This document shows positions 1 through 8,025 of a DNA stretch of 27,002 bases, one piece after another. The stretch covers positions 1 through 27,002 of the IMG/VR virus record IMGVR_UViG_3300019487_000087; one strand, given 5' to 3'. Made by a program: the position numbers and the translations under genes. The stretch's first letter is position 1. Each line of letters begins with the position of its first letter. Origin of the DNA: a virus. The notes beneath the pieces were generated by a model. It was not told the DNA's origin. It ran no database searches and saw nothing but the letters and a program-made list of their open reading frames with translations.

Positions 1-197
1 AGTCGGTCAATCTGCTCCGTGTACTGCTTCTCACGAGCCTCGAAGGACTTGGAAATCGCGTCAAGCTTGTCCTCCCATGGCTCGCGATTGGTGGGTTCAG
101 CGGCCGGCTCGGGAAGGCTCTCCGCCCCGGGGAACTCAAGCGTGGTTGGCAGGCCAACGATTTCGACGGGCTTAGCTTTGGCGGGTTTCTTAGTCAT
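1..197 (-). CDS. Partial coiled-coil protein, probable capsid scaffold
   Basis: The frame opens with ATG at 197-195 and stays open to the window edge, giving 65 codons. The N-terminal 25 residues are rich in Lys, Pro and Ala (MTKKPAKAKPVEIVG). Residues about 42-65 are charged and helical with a heptad-like pattern (EDKLDAISKSFEAREKQYTE). The gene lies downstream of the portal in a virion operon, where scaffold proteins often sit, and its start overlaps the stop of the preceding gene. A scaffolding role is inferred from this order and the coiled-coil character; only the N-terminus is present, so another head protein is possible. Confidence 0.6.
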   Translation of the reverse strand, partial: MTKKPAKAKPVEIVGLPTTLEFPGAESLPEPAAEPTNREPWEDKLDAISKSFEAREKQYTEQIDR

Positions 198-495
198 TTA
201 GGGCTCCTTTGTTTAGCAGATGGTCTACACGTACTGATGCATTATGCCCCACGCGCGCCTTCATACGCAACAAGTTGCGGAGGCGTAGGTAGGCAGCCTT
301 CTCTATCCAAGCCTGCACGGCGGCGTCGGGGTCCAATGGACCGGCTAGGATCAGCCCCATGATACGCTTATCGACCGCGGACAGGAGGGTGTCGAGGAAT
401 GGTTCTAATTGGGCTAGTAGGGCCTCGGAGACATTGCCGAGGGCGGCTTGTTCCAATAGCGGGTCGGCCACCCCAGCGGGGATGTTGACGGTCAC
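190..495 (-). CDS. Small conserved-type virion operon protein, unknown function
   Basis: This 101-residue protein starts at a GTG (495-493) whose bases overlap the TGA of the upstream gene, a coupling seen repeatedly in this operon. It is largely alpha-helical in appearance, with Leu/Ala-rich stretches (LLEQAALGNVSEALLAQLEP) and a basic C-terminal third. No signal peptide or membrane segment is seen. The position between portal and probable scaffold suggests a head-assembly accessory role, but I do not recognise a family. Confidence 0.75.
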   Translation of the reverse strand: MTVNIPAGVADPLLEQAALGNVSEALLAQLEPFLDTLLSAVDKRIMGLILAGPLDPDAAVQAWIEKAAYLRLRNLLRMKARVGHNASVRVDHLLNKGALND

Positions 496-668
496 GTGAA
501 CTGCTTTCTGCGCTGGCGGCGCGGTTGTGGAGAGGGTGGCTTGGGGATCATCATACGGATAGCAGGGTTGACTCGGCCTGGGTCTTTGAACTCGAATTCC
601 ATAGGGTGTCGCTTAAGGAAGTCAAATGCACCGGGCTTCTTACGGGCCGGCGATTTATTAATTGCCAT
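492..668 (-). CDS. Small basic protein of the portal-scaffold interval
   Basis: The chosen start is ATG 668-666, giving 58 residues (MAINKSPARKKPG...). A purine-rich stretch resembling a ribosome binding site lies just upstream inside the preceding gene. An in-frame upstream start exists at 695, but it would overlap the preceding gene by 38 bases, so the internal start is preferred. The protein is very basic, with Lys/Arg-Pro clusters at both ends (PARKKP and PRRQRRKQFT), which suggests nucleic-acid contact. No family is recognised. Confidence 0.6.
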   Translation of the reverse strand: MAINKSPARKKPGAFDFLKRHPMEFEFKDPGRVNPAIRMMIPKPPSPQPRRQRRKQFT

Positions 669-822
669 CTTTGCTCTTTCTCTTAGCCCTAGCAATCGAC
701 GCCGCTATAGCCTTGGCTTGTTCAGGATTTCTGACCACCGGCCCACCTTGGCCAGAATGTAGCCTGCCTTTGCTAAATTCTCGCATAACGTCTCGGAATG
801 GGTTCTTCTTTCCAATAGGCAT
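658..822 (-). CDS. DUF6496-like small phage protein (54 aa)
   Basis: An ORF of 54 codons runs from ATG 822-820 to TAA 660-658 and sits immediately after the portal stop. The translation contains VMREFSKGRLHSGQGGPVV followed by RNPEQAKAIAASIARAKRKS. This is the pattern of the small DUF6496-type phage proteins, with their M-x-E-F-x-x-G-x-L-H-S-G core and N-x-x-Q-A-x-A-I-A helix. Its 3' end overlaps the next gene's ATG. These proteins are often encoded beside portal or capsid genes and their function is unknown. Confidence 0.75.
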   Translation of the reverse strand: MPIGKKNPFRDVMREFSKGRLHSGQGGPVVRNPEQAKAIAASIARAKRKSKDGN

Positions 823-824
823 TG

Positions 825-2648
825 TTACCCCGTCGTCTGCCTGACGGCGCCGGGCGCAGAGGCCCCAGCCGCCGCGGGACCTCCTGGCAGCGGGGGCGAC
901 CCGCCCGTAGCCCCCGCCGGCCCTTGCCCGGCGCCGGTTATAGCAGCAATTGCCTGCTCCCGAGGTGAGAGGGAGAGCTTGTCTAGATCGATGCCACGAA
1001 GGGCAAAGAGCTCATCAATGAGCTTGCCGGGATCGATCTTTTGCATCAGGCGCTGGAGCAGTATGGGGTTCTGGCCCACAACGCCAAGGATTTGTAAGAT
1101 ATCCCGCAGCTTCTGGGCGCGGGCGATGTGCTCGGATATACCCCGGACCTGGAATGTAATGGGCCGAGAAAGAAGCTCCTTACGCTGCTGCACCAGGGCA
1201 GCGTACATCTCTGGCCCGGCCGCCTGGGCCAGCTTGGGGTCGTTAGGGTCCATGTGCTGGACGCCGGTTTTCCACACGAGGTTCAGCAACACCTCCACCA
1301 CGCGCTCCTCGATGGTCTTTGCCATCGACGATATCACCTCGTTGCTGTTCTGCTCCGTGGCCACGATCTCGGAGGCCGATGTACGGCCCTTGGGCGCGAA
1401 GCCACCGAGGGCGATCTCGTTAAACTTGGCCGCCTCGCGGAGTTCGTTCTTGATGGTCTGCCAGACCTGCACGGCCTCGGCTGGCAACTTGCCCAGGTCG
1501 ATCTCTTTGATGAAGTCCTGGGGGCGCCCAACGCCGCCGTCAAGGCGGAACATGACGTTGGGGTAGATACCCTGCTCTAGCTGCAACGGGTCTTCCAACA
1601 TCGTCGGGTCCACGGCAAAAGCCTTGATGGACGACGTGAATGTGGCGTCAATGATGAGGTTGGTGAGTTCGGTAAAGGTACGGGCTAGGGGGCCGAAGTC
1701 TTCCATGTACGTGCGGCCGTACGGGGACAGGGGAACTGGGATCACGGCCGTAGTGACCACCCAGTCCTGCTTGTGCCAGAATGGGTTAGCCTCCGGGCCT
1801 CGGATCAAGAACTTCTCATCCGCCACCACGCACAGTGCGTCCTTTGCGACCATGCGGCCATCGGGGGTGATGAGGGTGGCGAGGTATTCGTCCAGGAACA
1901 ACGGCTGCCGGTTGGAGGTAATGGTAGGGTCCTGGCCGGACAGCCTGCGGCGATCCTCTTGCATTTGGGAGTTAATGGACGTGGCTAGGAGTTCTATCTG
2001 ATCCAGATCATAAAGCGGCTGGCCGCGGCCGTCGGTCTGCCGGGCGAGCTCCATGAGCTGGGTTTTGTCTACCTCTAACCGCCGCACACGGTACAGCCCG
2101 CGGCCGGTATGGTCAATCCATACATTGCGGGGGTCGATGGTGTCCACGGCCACATAGCCATGGCCATCGCGCTGGTCTAACTTCCACGTCACCATCGCGG
2201 CCGGATTCATCATCCCGGCGAGTTTCATCAGGTCCTCAAACACGGCCGGAAAGGCCACAGGATGGCCTTGGGGCGTGCGCCCACATTCCGACAGCCACAC
2301 GTCCATTAGGCGGCGAATAGCGCGGCCAAGGTCGCCTTCCTTGTCAGCCGGGTCCACGATGGTGTAGAAGTTCTTCGAGCTCGTCAACGCTTCCTTCATC
2401 GACGCCGCGAAGCGGTCGATGAACTGGGGTACCTCTGGCATTACCTCACGGGCCTGCCAATCGGCCTTGTTAGAGAAGTCAAACCGGTTCCAGTACAGGT
2501 CCACGTTATCGCGCCAGCGCTGGTCGCGGGGGTTATCGCCAGATTCGCGGGCGCGCTTGGCTTCTGTGCGGTAGCCCTCCAGAATCTGAACGATCTCCGC
2601 GGGCATAATCGCCGACGGAGCAGGGACCTTGGCGGGTTTGCGGGGCAT
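825..2648 (-). CDS. Portal protein (head-tail connector)
   Basis: This 607-residue protein is the size of podovirus-type portals and follows the terminase cluster. Typical features are an N-terminal helical region with RDQRWRDNVDLYWNRF, a central region with WVVTTAVIPVPLSPYGRTYM, and a long helical segment (about 400-470) containing ELREAAKFNEIALGG and GRTSASEIVATEQNS. The last 30 residues are low-complexity Gly/Pro/Ala. Twelve copies of this protein form the ring through which DNA enters the capsid and to which the tail docks. The start ATG 2648-2646 overlaps the upstream TAA (TAATG). Assignment rests on length, motif style and operon order. Confidence 0.85.
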   Translation of the reverse strand: MPRKPAKVPAPSAIMPAEIVQILEGYRTEAKRARESGDNPRDQRWRDNVDLYWNRFDFSNKADWQAREVMPEVPQFIDRFAASMKEALTSSKNFYTIVDPADKEGDLGRAIRRLMDVWLSECGRTPQGHPVAFPAVFEDLMKLAGMMNPAAMVTWKLDQRDGHGYVAVDTIDPRNVWIDHTGRGLYRVRRLEVDKTQLMELARQTDGRGQPLYDLDQIELLATSINSQMQEDRRRLSGQDPTITSNRQPLFLDEYLATLITPDGRMVAKDALCVVADEKFLIRGPEANPFWHKQDWVVTTAVIPVPLSPYGRTYMEDFGPLARTFTELTNLIIDATFTSSIKAFAVDPTMLEDPLQLEQGIYPNVMFRLDGGVGRPQDFIKEIDLGKLPAEAVQVWQTIKNELREAAKFNEIALGGFAPKGRTSASEIVATEQNSNEVISSMAKTIEERVVEVLLNLVWKTGVQHMDPNDPKLAQAAGPEMYAALVQQRKELLSRPITFQVRGISEHIARAQKLRDILQILGVVGQNPILLQRLMQKIDPGKLIDELFALRGIDLDKLSLSPREQAIAAITGAGQGPAGATGGSPPLPGGPAAAGASAPGAVRQTTG

Positions 2649-2923
2649 TAGTCTAGGCCGATGATGGTGGCCGTGGCAGTGGTGCCGGTGGAGCGGACAA
2701 AGGCTACGCTGATGTCAAGCTCGTAGAACCCGGTGGGGATGGGAATGGTAACGTCGGCCGTATCGTTCATGGCCCGGATAACGAGGTTGCCGGCTGCTGT
2801 ACAGTTGATGAGCAGAGCACGGGCCTTGTTGGCGTTGGTGTCGTGGGCAGTAATAGTGCGTGCGAACTGCGCCGGATGGCTAACTCGAGCGGAAACCGGC
2901 CCTCCCTGCGGCGTAACGGTCAT
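2648..2923 (-). CDS. Spike-base-like small virion protein
   Basis: This 91-residue beta-type protein has an N-terminal segment (HPAQFARTITAHDTNANKA), a central core RALLINCTAAGNLVIRAM and a C-terminus PTGFYELDISVAFVRSTGTT. That layout, with a short lead, a hydrophobic core saying the value is a plain scalar, then 'G.y.i.v..v..TGTTAT', resembles the small spike-base proteins of the RCAP_Rcc01079 type. A strong AGGAGG lies 5 bases before ATG 2923-2921. The stop overlaps the portal start. It is probably a structural baseplate or spike component; family assignment is from memory of the pattern. Confidence 0.6.
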   Translation of the reverse strand: MTVTPQGGPVSARVSHPAQFARTITAHDTNANKARALLINCTAAGNLVIRAMNDTADVTIPIPTGFYELDISVAFVRSTGTTATATIIGLD

Positions 2924-3060
2924 GCTAGCCTCCTTCCAGGCCTAAAACCTATACCAAGCCAGAATCCCAAGGGCTGCTTAATAGCCGGCCCAGCGCCGCC
3001 GGACCCGGCTTCTATAGCACCCCTATGGAACTTGAACATTACCAGTTGGGTTAGTACCAT
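2920..3060 (-). CDS. Possible 46-aa leader-like ORF
   Basis: An ORF of 46 codons from ATG 3060-3058 ends in a TGA that overlaps the ATG of the spike-base-like gene (ATGA). The product (MVLTQLVMFKFHRGAIEAGS...) is Gly-rich with a hydrophobic GFWLGIGF stretch. It fills the only gap in an otherwise tightly packed operon, and the overlap matches the local style. Against it, there is no clear ribosome binding site at 3061-3072 and no recognisable family. The alternative is a plain intergenic leader. Confidence 0.3.
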   Translation of the reverse strand: MVLTQLVMFKFHRGAIEAGSGGAGPAIKQPLGFWLGIGFRPGRRLA

Positions 3061-3081
3061 GTCAATGTTCCACACATATGA

Positions 3082-3705
3082 TCACACTCGCTCGACACTG
3101 GCGTGAAAGCGTCGAGCGCTTAGGTTAGCGCTAGCTGTACTCCATGTAAATGATACGCGTAATGTCTGAGCTGCTGTGCTATCGACGCTAATAGTGTTGA
3201 AGATTGGCGAGCTGCTCTCGATCTCGTCTGTGTCGAGATCGCCGATTCCTGTGAGCGCTCCACCACTCGTTCCGAGAGAGAAGTTGCCAAAAAACGCTTG
3301 CGCATTAGTTGCGTTGTTTGCACACAACGAAAATGTCAGCCACCAAGGGCGGCGCGAGGCGCTGGTAGAACTGATGGACACCGTGTCGTTATAGATCGTC
3401 GTCCCACCGTAATAAACGATGAGGCTAAGTGCGTTAGTGATGTTGTTGTTATTGAGGTAGTCGCCTCCCATCTCGACGCGTAGCTTTCGCGTGCTGCCTA
3501 ATTCATTAGCAGGAACGGAGTAATTAAGAATGTCGGTTTCCGTGGTTGTATTGGTGACGTCGACCGTCGTCGCTTCCCGCGCCAGAACCGCAGTGACGTC
3601 TTCGCCGCCAATCTTGTTGTTGCCGCCGCCGCGGGCGACAACAAATTCATCGCTCGGCTGTAGCGGCGTTCCGTCTGTTAGGGCACTGATCTTCGAATCG
3701 GCCAT
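3082..3705 (-). CDS. Tail fibre or virion surface protein
   Basis: This 207-residue protein opens with KISALTDGTPLQPSDEFVVA then RGGGNNKI. That is the common N-terminal attachment motif of phage fibre and spike proteins (I-S-A-L ... D-x-F-x-V-x-R-G). The remainder is Ser/Thr/Asn-rich and beta-strand-like (STSASRRPWWLTFSLCANN, and AQTLRVSFTWSTAS near the end), as in trimeric receptor-binding or decoration proteins. It is part of the fibre/decoration cluster between terminase and portal. Receptor binding is an inference. Confidence 0.65.
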   Translation of the reverse strand: MADSKISALTDGTPLQPSDEFVVARGGGNNKIGGEDVTAVLAREATTVDVTNTTTETDILNYSVPANELGSTRKLRVEMGGDYLNNNNITNALSLIVYYGGTTIYNDTVSISSTSASRRPWWLTFSLCANNATNAQAFFGNFSLGTSGGALTGIGDLDTDEIESSSPIFNTISVDSTAAQTLRVSFTWSTASANLSARRFHASVERV

Positions 3706-3708
3706 CGG

Positions 3709-3864
3709 TTACTCCAACAAGATGAAGCCACTGGTATCTTCAAGAATAAACTTCGACGTTCCGTCTTCCTGTAACAGGAAGCTTGCCGCTGGCGGCGTGA
3801 ACGTCGGCGGTTTGAACGGAATCGGCCCGGCGACCATGTTTTGCTGCGTCGTAATATGACTCAT
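3709..3864 (-). CDS. Small virion-operon protein (51 aa)
   Basis: ATG 3864-3862 overlaps the TGA of the upstream gene (ATGA), and a TAA at 3711-3709 ends the ORF just before the next start. The product is MSHITTQQNMVAGPIPFKPP followed by a Pro/Ala linker. It ends in two copies of a short beta motif, FLLQEDGTSKFILEDTSGFI. The duplicated 'hydrophobic x-x-E-D-x-T' unit is common in tiny phage fibre-associated proteins. Function is unknown. Confidence 0.65.
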   Translation of the reverse strand: MSHITTQQNMVAGPIPFKPPTFTPPAASFLLQEDGTSKFILEDTSGFILLE

Positions 3865-4496
3865 GCGGCGATGTAGTATTCAGTAATGTTGATATCGACG
3901 TCGCCGGCTGCGTCCAAATTGACATTCAGCAGCGTGTTGGCTGTCAATTTCCAACCGCGCGAACCGAAATCGAAAGCGGCGCCGCCGCCTTCGGCAGCGA
4001 CTTCAGCGCGCCACCTAATCGTTCCACCTGCACCATCTTCGAGCCGTACGAGACGATTCGTCGCCGCGCGGTTATGAATAGAGCCCTTGCAAATGTAAAG
4101 CGATAACGATGCTCCCGGCGCCGAGATCACAGTCGTATTGCCGCTCGCCGTCGCGTTCAGGCTGATTGGCGCCTCAGGATTAGCATGGCCAATCAGGACC
4201 ACCTGCCGCCCAATGCGATCCGCCCAGATGTCTACCGCCTCGTCGTCCGCGGACACCGCCGACGGCTCGTTCGCGTTTGACCGCGCGCCAATCCGAATGG
4301 GATTCCCAACCACTGCGGCGTCGTGCGCGGCGGCGCCCTGGATCGGGAGGGCAGACGCGCCTGTATCTACCTGGGTGGCCGTGTCTGACGGCCCCCATTC
4401 GACCTTGGTCTTCGGGTGATGGATGCCGCCGATGTCGTCCGTAGCAAATGTTATGCCGGGCGTGACTACAGTCTCGGCCTGGACGTTATCAGCCAC
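3861..4496 (-). CDS. Virion decoration or fibre-type protein
   Basis: This 211-residue protein starts at GTG 4496-4494, supported by AAAGG about 8 bases upstream. It carries FATDDIGGIHHPKTKVEWGP at residues 17-36, then AAAHDAAVVGNPIRIGARSN and DEAVDIWADRIGRQVVLIG. These are a widespread sequence pattern in phage virion proteins encoded next to portals and spike bases. The C-terminal half looks like a beta-sandwich (residues about 120-211). It probably sits on the capsid or baseplate surface. No enzymatic motif is seen. Confidence 0.7.
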   Translation of the reverse strand: MADNVQAETVVTPGITFATDDIGGIHHPKTKVEWGPSDTATQVDTGASALPIQGAAAHDAAVVGNPIRIGARSNANEPSAVSADDEAVDIWADRIGRQVVLIGHANPEAPISLNATASGNTTVISAPGASLSLYICKGSIHNRAATNRLVRLEDGAGGTIRWRAEVAAEGGGAAFDFGSRGWKLTANTLLNVNLDAAGDVDINITEYYIAA

Positions 4497-4499
4497 AAG

Positions 4500-4799
4500 T
4501 TAGCCTTTCAGAAGATTGAACGCGGCGTCGTACTTCTTTTCTTTCTCGGCCACATCTGCGGCTCTAGCAGCCACGGCCTTGGCTTTGGTTTCTAGTTCTT
4601 TGTTCCACGCGTCTGCTACGGCCTGGGCCTTTTCAGCCTTTTCCTGCGATGCTATGGCCTCGTCTATGGCCTTAGAGGCTTTCTCGTATGCCGCGTTGTA
4701 CTCGGCCAGCTTGCCAACCCATACGTCCGGATTCTTGATGATCTCCAAAAACCCCTGGATCAGTTCCTCGCCCTTCAGCGGCCCCGGTACGTTTAGCAT
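4500..4799 (-). CDS. Coiled-coil protein downstream of terminase
   Basis: The 99 residues include a long, highly charged Ala/Lys/Glu helix from about residue 35 to 92 (KASKAIDEAIASQEKAEKAQ; AARAADVAEKEKKYDAAFN), which predicts a coiled coil. The N-terminus is hydrophobic (LKGEELIQGFLEIIKNPDVW). ATG 4799-4797 overlaps the terminase TAA (TAATG), so translation is probably coupled. Similar small coiled-coil proteins occur near scaffold or tail genes. The function is unknown. Confidence 0.7.
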   Translation of the reverse strand: MLNVPGPLKGEELIQGFLEIIKNPDVWVGKLAEYNAAYEKASKAIDEAIASQEKAEKAQAVADAWNKELETKAKAVAARAADVAEKEKKYDAAFNLLKG

Positions 4800-7327
4800 T
4801 ATTGGTTTCCTCTCTTGTCCGTTGAGCTTGTGTCCCTGGCCCAGATGTAACTAGCACCCTGCCCACGGGCGCGAGCTTGTTCTAAAGTCTTAGGGAGTTT
4901 ATCAGTTGGCCGGCCTCGAAGCAAGGGATCGCGGGTGCGTGTGCTGGCCGGGGGCTTGCCTTGCCAACCGAACCCAGCCGCGGCGGGGATGTTGACTGGC
5001 CTGCCGGTTCCTTGTTGCATCTTACCCATCGGAAACAGCACCGCGGCCCCGTAGCCCATCGCATCGCCGGGATGGGAATGCATGTCCTTGACGGGCTCGT
5101 GGCTAGTGACGCCAGCCCGGGTGACGTTGTAGTGCCAGCCGCCGCGAAGGGCGTGCCACACAGGCGCGGCCCTGTGACGGTCCACGCGGACCATGCCAAC
5201 GCCGCCGTTCTGCTTGACGAGGGCGGCCTTCAGCGGCTGCACCCTGCCGTCGATGTTCTTAGGCCCAGCCCGCCACTGCCCTCCGAGCTTTTTGATTAGC
5301 ATCCGTACCGCAGTCTGCCTGCTTGCGGACTGCTCACGGGCCGCGCCCTGCGGGTCGCCTATGTGCGACCATGTGTGCTGTCGATAGCGGGTTGTCAGCA
5401 GTGGGATTACCCACTCGTCGCACAATTCCTCGACGCCGATGCCGTCGCCGACCATGGCATCGAGGACCAGCCACGACCGCTGGGGCGTGACTTGGGTGAT
5501 GATGCACGTCGGATTGAGGCCGAAGTCCCAAAGCAGGGTGATAGGCACGCCGCGGACGGGGGTGAGGCCAAGGGCAAGGTGTACGTCGTCCGCCCATTCA
5601 GGAGTCACGGCCTTGCCAATGGACTGGAATCCAAATTTGCCGTCGATAAACCGGCGTTGCAGGTCTGGGCGGTGCGCCCAGAGGCGCCTTAGGCCTTCGT
5701 AGTAGTCTGCTGGCAGGTTGTGGGCGTTCTCCGGCACCACCGGCTGCCACACCGCGAACCCGTCAGTACCCGGCTGCACAAATCGACGGTAAGACCAGTG
5801 CGTTTCGTCTGGGTTATTCTCCGCAAGCTTCATGCCGTACCAATGCATGGCCGGCTGCCGAAGCCGGCTGAGAGAGATGTCGAATACCAGCTCGTCTATC
5901 CCGCCCGAGCCCTGGGCGGGGGCAGGTTCGTCCATGCAAACGCCCGCTAGTTCCATTGACTGGAGCTTAGTAGCATCCGCTGGGTCGTCTAGGCCCATGA
6001 AAAGCACCTCGCCCGAGGCCACGCCATCGGCCCAGGTAAAGCATTTGCGCGTGTGGTGGTAGGTGCCCATTATTCCAGGCGGAAACCACTTGAAGAATTC
6101 CTTCATGGTGGTGCGTTCTAGGTTTTCATGGGTATCGCGGAGGATTAACCACCGTGCGCCGGGGTTATGGACTGTGTGGTAGTATGGCGCCCATGCCAAG
6201 GCGGCGGAGTTATGCGTTGGAACCAAGTGCTTGCTTGCTAGAAACAGCCTGGATGGGCTGTCAACAGCAATGCATTTCACGAGAACACTCGGCACAGCCT
6301 CGCACCCGACAATCATGCGGCTCATGGACAGCGGGCGTGTTGGAGGAAGCTCTGGCTGCCGAACGCGCTTCCGAGCAAGTTTGAAGACCGGAGTGCCTTT
6401 TGGGGCTTGAAACCGAATTCGAAATCTAGTACCCACGACGCGGCCGTTCAAAACCGCCGGGTTCACTGTCATGGCCCCACGAAACCCCAGCGAGCGCACC
6501 AATTCCAGCGCCCCTTCTGCGAGTTTCCGACGCATGAGAGTTAGCCCTACTTGGCCACGATGAGAAATAGTACCATCCGTATCCAGTAACCCTTGAAGTA
6601 GCTCTATGCGCTGGGCCTTAGAGGCCCGCATATATGCCGCTGGGATATGCTTGTTATGTTGCAGGCTCGCTTGGCGGAGGCGCGTAGTCAAGCCTATAAC
6701 TCGATAATATCCATTAGACCCTGTTCCGCCCTTTGGGCCAACTATTTCCCCTGCGGCCCGCATGTGATTAATGATTTCAGTGTCCGTATCCGCGATTGTA
6801 ATTCGTCCGCCACAACTATTGCCATCCCCAAGCCAAACCCCAAGTACATACGGGTCGATGGGTAATGTACGCTCGGGCAAATCTAGCGCCTCTGCAATGG
6901 CGACCCGGTGGTTCCATTTATTGGAAAGGCTGTGAGCCACAAGGGTAGCGGCGATTTCTTCCGTTGTGCGGGTTTTTGTGGTGTCGCGTTCCGGCCTGTT
7001 GTGCGTTGTCGTTAGCCAAAGGTGCTTCGCGTCAGCAATAATTTCCGCGCCATCCGAGAACTTCACTCTGAAACACGGGCGTCCTGCCATGACGTCTGAA
7101 ACGGCCATGACCCGACAAGGCTGGCCCCGCTCATCAAACACAAAATCTCCCGGTGCAAGTTCGCCCATGGTAGCCCAGCCAGAGGGGGTGGGGATCGGGC
7201 AGTCTACGCTAAGAGCTTTGCCCTCCCCCATACGGCTGCTGAAGAGGTCTGCGACGGCACGGGACTCGATAAACTGCTTTTGGAGGGGGTTGGGGTTGAA
7301 AGTGCTTTCCCAATTGGCCTTAAACAT
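4799..7327 (-). CDS. terL: Terminase large subunit, interrupted by an intein
   Basis: The 842-residue product is a DNA-packaging motor of about 506 residues plus a 336-residue intein at 38-373. After splicing, the P-loop reads RMGEGKSAALAWA. Walker B is AGVCMDEP (residues 461-468, Asp466/Glu467). The C-terminal RNase H-like nuclease shows LLWDFGLNP (Asp601), VLDAM (Asp623) and HSHPGDAMGYG (Asp755), the expected acidic set. The enzyme uses ATP to pump DNA through the portal and cuts concatemers. The intein inside Walker A means the ATPase cannot work until splicing occurs. The start overlaps the preceding gene by 8 bases. Confidence 0.92.
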   Translation of the reverse strand: MFKANWESTFNPNPLQKQFIESRAVADLFSSRMGEGKALSVDCPIPTPSGWATMGELAPGDFVFDERGQPCRVMAVSDVMAGRPCFRVKFSDGAEIIADAKHLWLTTTHNRPERDTTKTRTTEEIAATLVAHSLSNKWNHRVAIAEALDLPERTLPIDPYVLGVWLGDGNSCGGRITIADTDTEIINHMRAAGEIVGPKGGTGSNGYYRVIGLTTRLRQASLQHNKHIPAAYMRASKAQRIELLQGLLDTDGTISHRGQVGLTLMRRKLAEGALELVRSLGFRGAMTVNPAVLNGRVVGTRFRIRFQAPKGTPVFKLARKRVRQPELPPTRPLSMSRMIVGCEAVPSVLVKCIAVDSPSRLFLASKHLVPTHNSAALAWAPYYHTVHNPGARWLILRDTHENLERTTMKEFFKWFPPGIMGTYHHTRKCFTWADGVASGEVLFMGLDDPADATKLQSMELAGVCMDEPAPAQGSGGIDELVFDISLSRLRQPAMHWYGMKLAENNPDETHWSYRRFVQPGTDGFAVWQPVVPENAHNLPADYYEGLRRLWAHRPDLQRRFIDGKFGFQSIGKAVTPEWADDVHLALGLTPVRGVPITLLWDFGLNPTCIITQVTPQRSWLVLDAMVGDGIGVEELCDEWVIPLLTTRYRQHTWSHIGDPQGAAREQSASRQTAVRMLIKKLGGQWRAGPKNIDGRVQPLKAALVKQNGGVGMVRVDRHRAAPVWHALRGGWHYNVTRAGVTSHEPVKDMHSHPGDAMGYGAAVLFPMGKMQQGTGRPVNIPAAAGFGWQGKPPASTRTRDPLLRGRPTDKLPKTLEQARARGQGASYIWARDTSSTDKRGNQ
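6209..7216 (-). mobile_element. Class 3-type intein with LAGLIDADG endonuclease in TerL Walker A
   Basis: The intein spans Ala38 to Asn373 of the precursor; junctions are GEGK/ALSVD and VPTHN/SAALA, with Ser as +1 residue. The first residue is Ala rather than Cys or Ser. The triad that marks class 3 inteins appears present: Trp104 after the block B His (KHLWL), Cys352 in block F (VKCIAVDS) and Thr371 in block G (VPTHN). The two endonuclease motifs are YVLGVWLGDG (160-169) and LLQGLLDTDG (243-252), so it is a potentially active LAGLIDADG homing element. It is inserted exactly before the Walker A Ser, a common intein hot spot. Confidence 0.88.
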
Positions 7328-7628
7328 CGTCTACTTTCATGTATACGACCGAAGATACCCACACGTTGGGGATGGCAAAGCAGTTTGTGGCCTCGAAGTA
7401 GCCATCCTGGGAGCTTTCGGACACAGTAGAGGCCAGGTGAATAGATGTTTCGTCCCATGCCAGCAGCCGCGCGACGGTTTCAACCTCGTCTGGCTGCATT
7501 CGTATGGCATCCTCTAAGCTGGTCCAGGTGCTCCAGGCCACCGCGTCACGCCACTGAACGCGGACGAGTGGCGGCAGGGGTTCTTTTTCACTCTTATTCC
7601 ACCTATACGTCGGCATCGACGGGTTCAT
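7320..7628 (-). CDS. Small conserved phage protein upstream of terminase
   Basis: This 102-residue protein contains PPLVRVQWRDAVAWSTWTSL and then LLAWDETSIHLASTVSESSQ. It ends with AIPNVWVSSVVYMKV. This layout (P-L-V-x-V-x-W-x-D ... D-E-x-x-x-x-L-A-x-x ... I-P) recalls a widespread small phage protein often found near terminase genes. Its function is unknown. The start ATG 7628-7626 is inside the upstream gene; a second in-frame ATG at 7616 is possible. The 3' end overlaps terL by 8 bases, which implies coupling. Confidence 0.7.
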   Translation of the reverse strand: MNPSMPTYRWNKSEKEPLPPLVRVQWRDAVAWSTWTSLEDAIRMQPDEVETVARLLAWDETSIHLASTVSESSQDGYFEATNCFAIPNVWVSSVVYMKVDDV

Positions 7629-8025
7629 ATTCGACCTCTATTGGTTCCTGGACGCGTTGGGCTGGGACTTCAAGCTTGTAGATGGATGCGCCGGGCGATG
7701 CGGCCGTGCCACCCTGGCCTAGGTCCAACGTGGTATTGATCTGGATGGCCATGGCAGGCGTATTGGGTTGCCGATCACCGAATTCAAGCGGCGATAGCCG
7801 GGCGGCGGCCCAGCGAAGTTGGTCCATAGCGGCCTTGATCGCGGCGACTTGGGGGGCCGTGTACGTGGCGGCGCTGAGATCGCGAGCCAGCCGCATGGCC
7901 TCGTTAAAGCACGCCCGCGCCTTTCGCTGCCGACCCGCAGTGCTGATGTCTTTAGCGCCGTCCACGGTCGTGACAGGCAGTGTGATGGCTGGCGGGGATG
8001 GGTTCTTGTGGTAATCGACGGTCAC
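7603..8025 (-). CDS. Unknown protein in the small-terminase position
   Basis: The 140-residue product starts at GTG 8025-8023, overlapping the TGA of the preceding gene. Residues about 30-80 look helical (QRKARACFNEAMRLARDLSA; AIKAAMDQLRWAAARLSP). The C-terminus is acidic and Pro/Val-rich (EPIEVEYEPVDADV). Its place two genes before terL fits a small terminase subunit, but no helix-turn-helix DNA-recognition motif is evident. The assignment therefore stays at unknown. Confidence 0.7.
   Translation of the reverse strand: MTVDYHKNPSPPAITLPVTTVDGAKDISTAGRQRKARACFNEAMRLARDLSAATYTAPQVAAIKAAMDQLRWAAARLSPLEFGDRQPNTPAMAIQINTTLDLGQGGTAASPGASIYKLEVPAQRVQEPIEVEYEPVDADV

Noticed and set aside
7603-8025. 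Confident call as small terminase subunit
   Set aside because: The position fits but there is no helix-turn-helix or other recognisable TerS signature.
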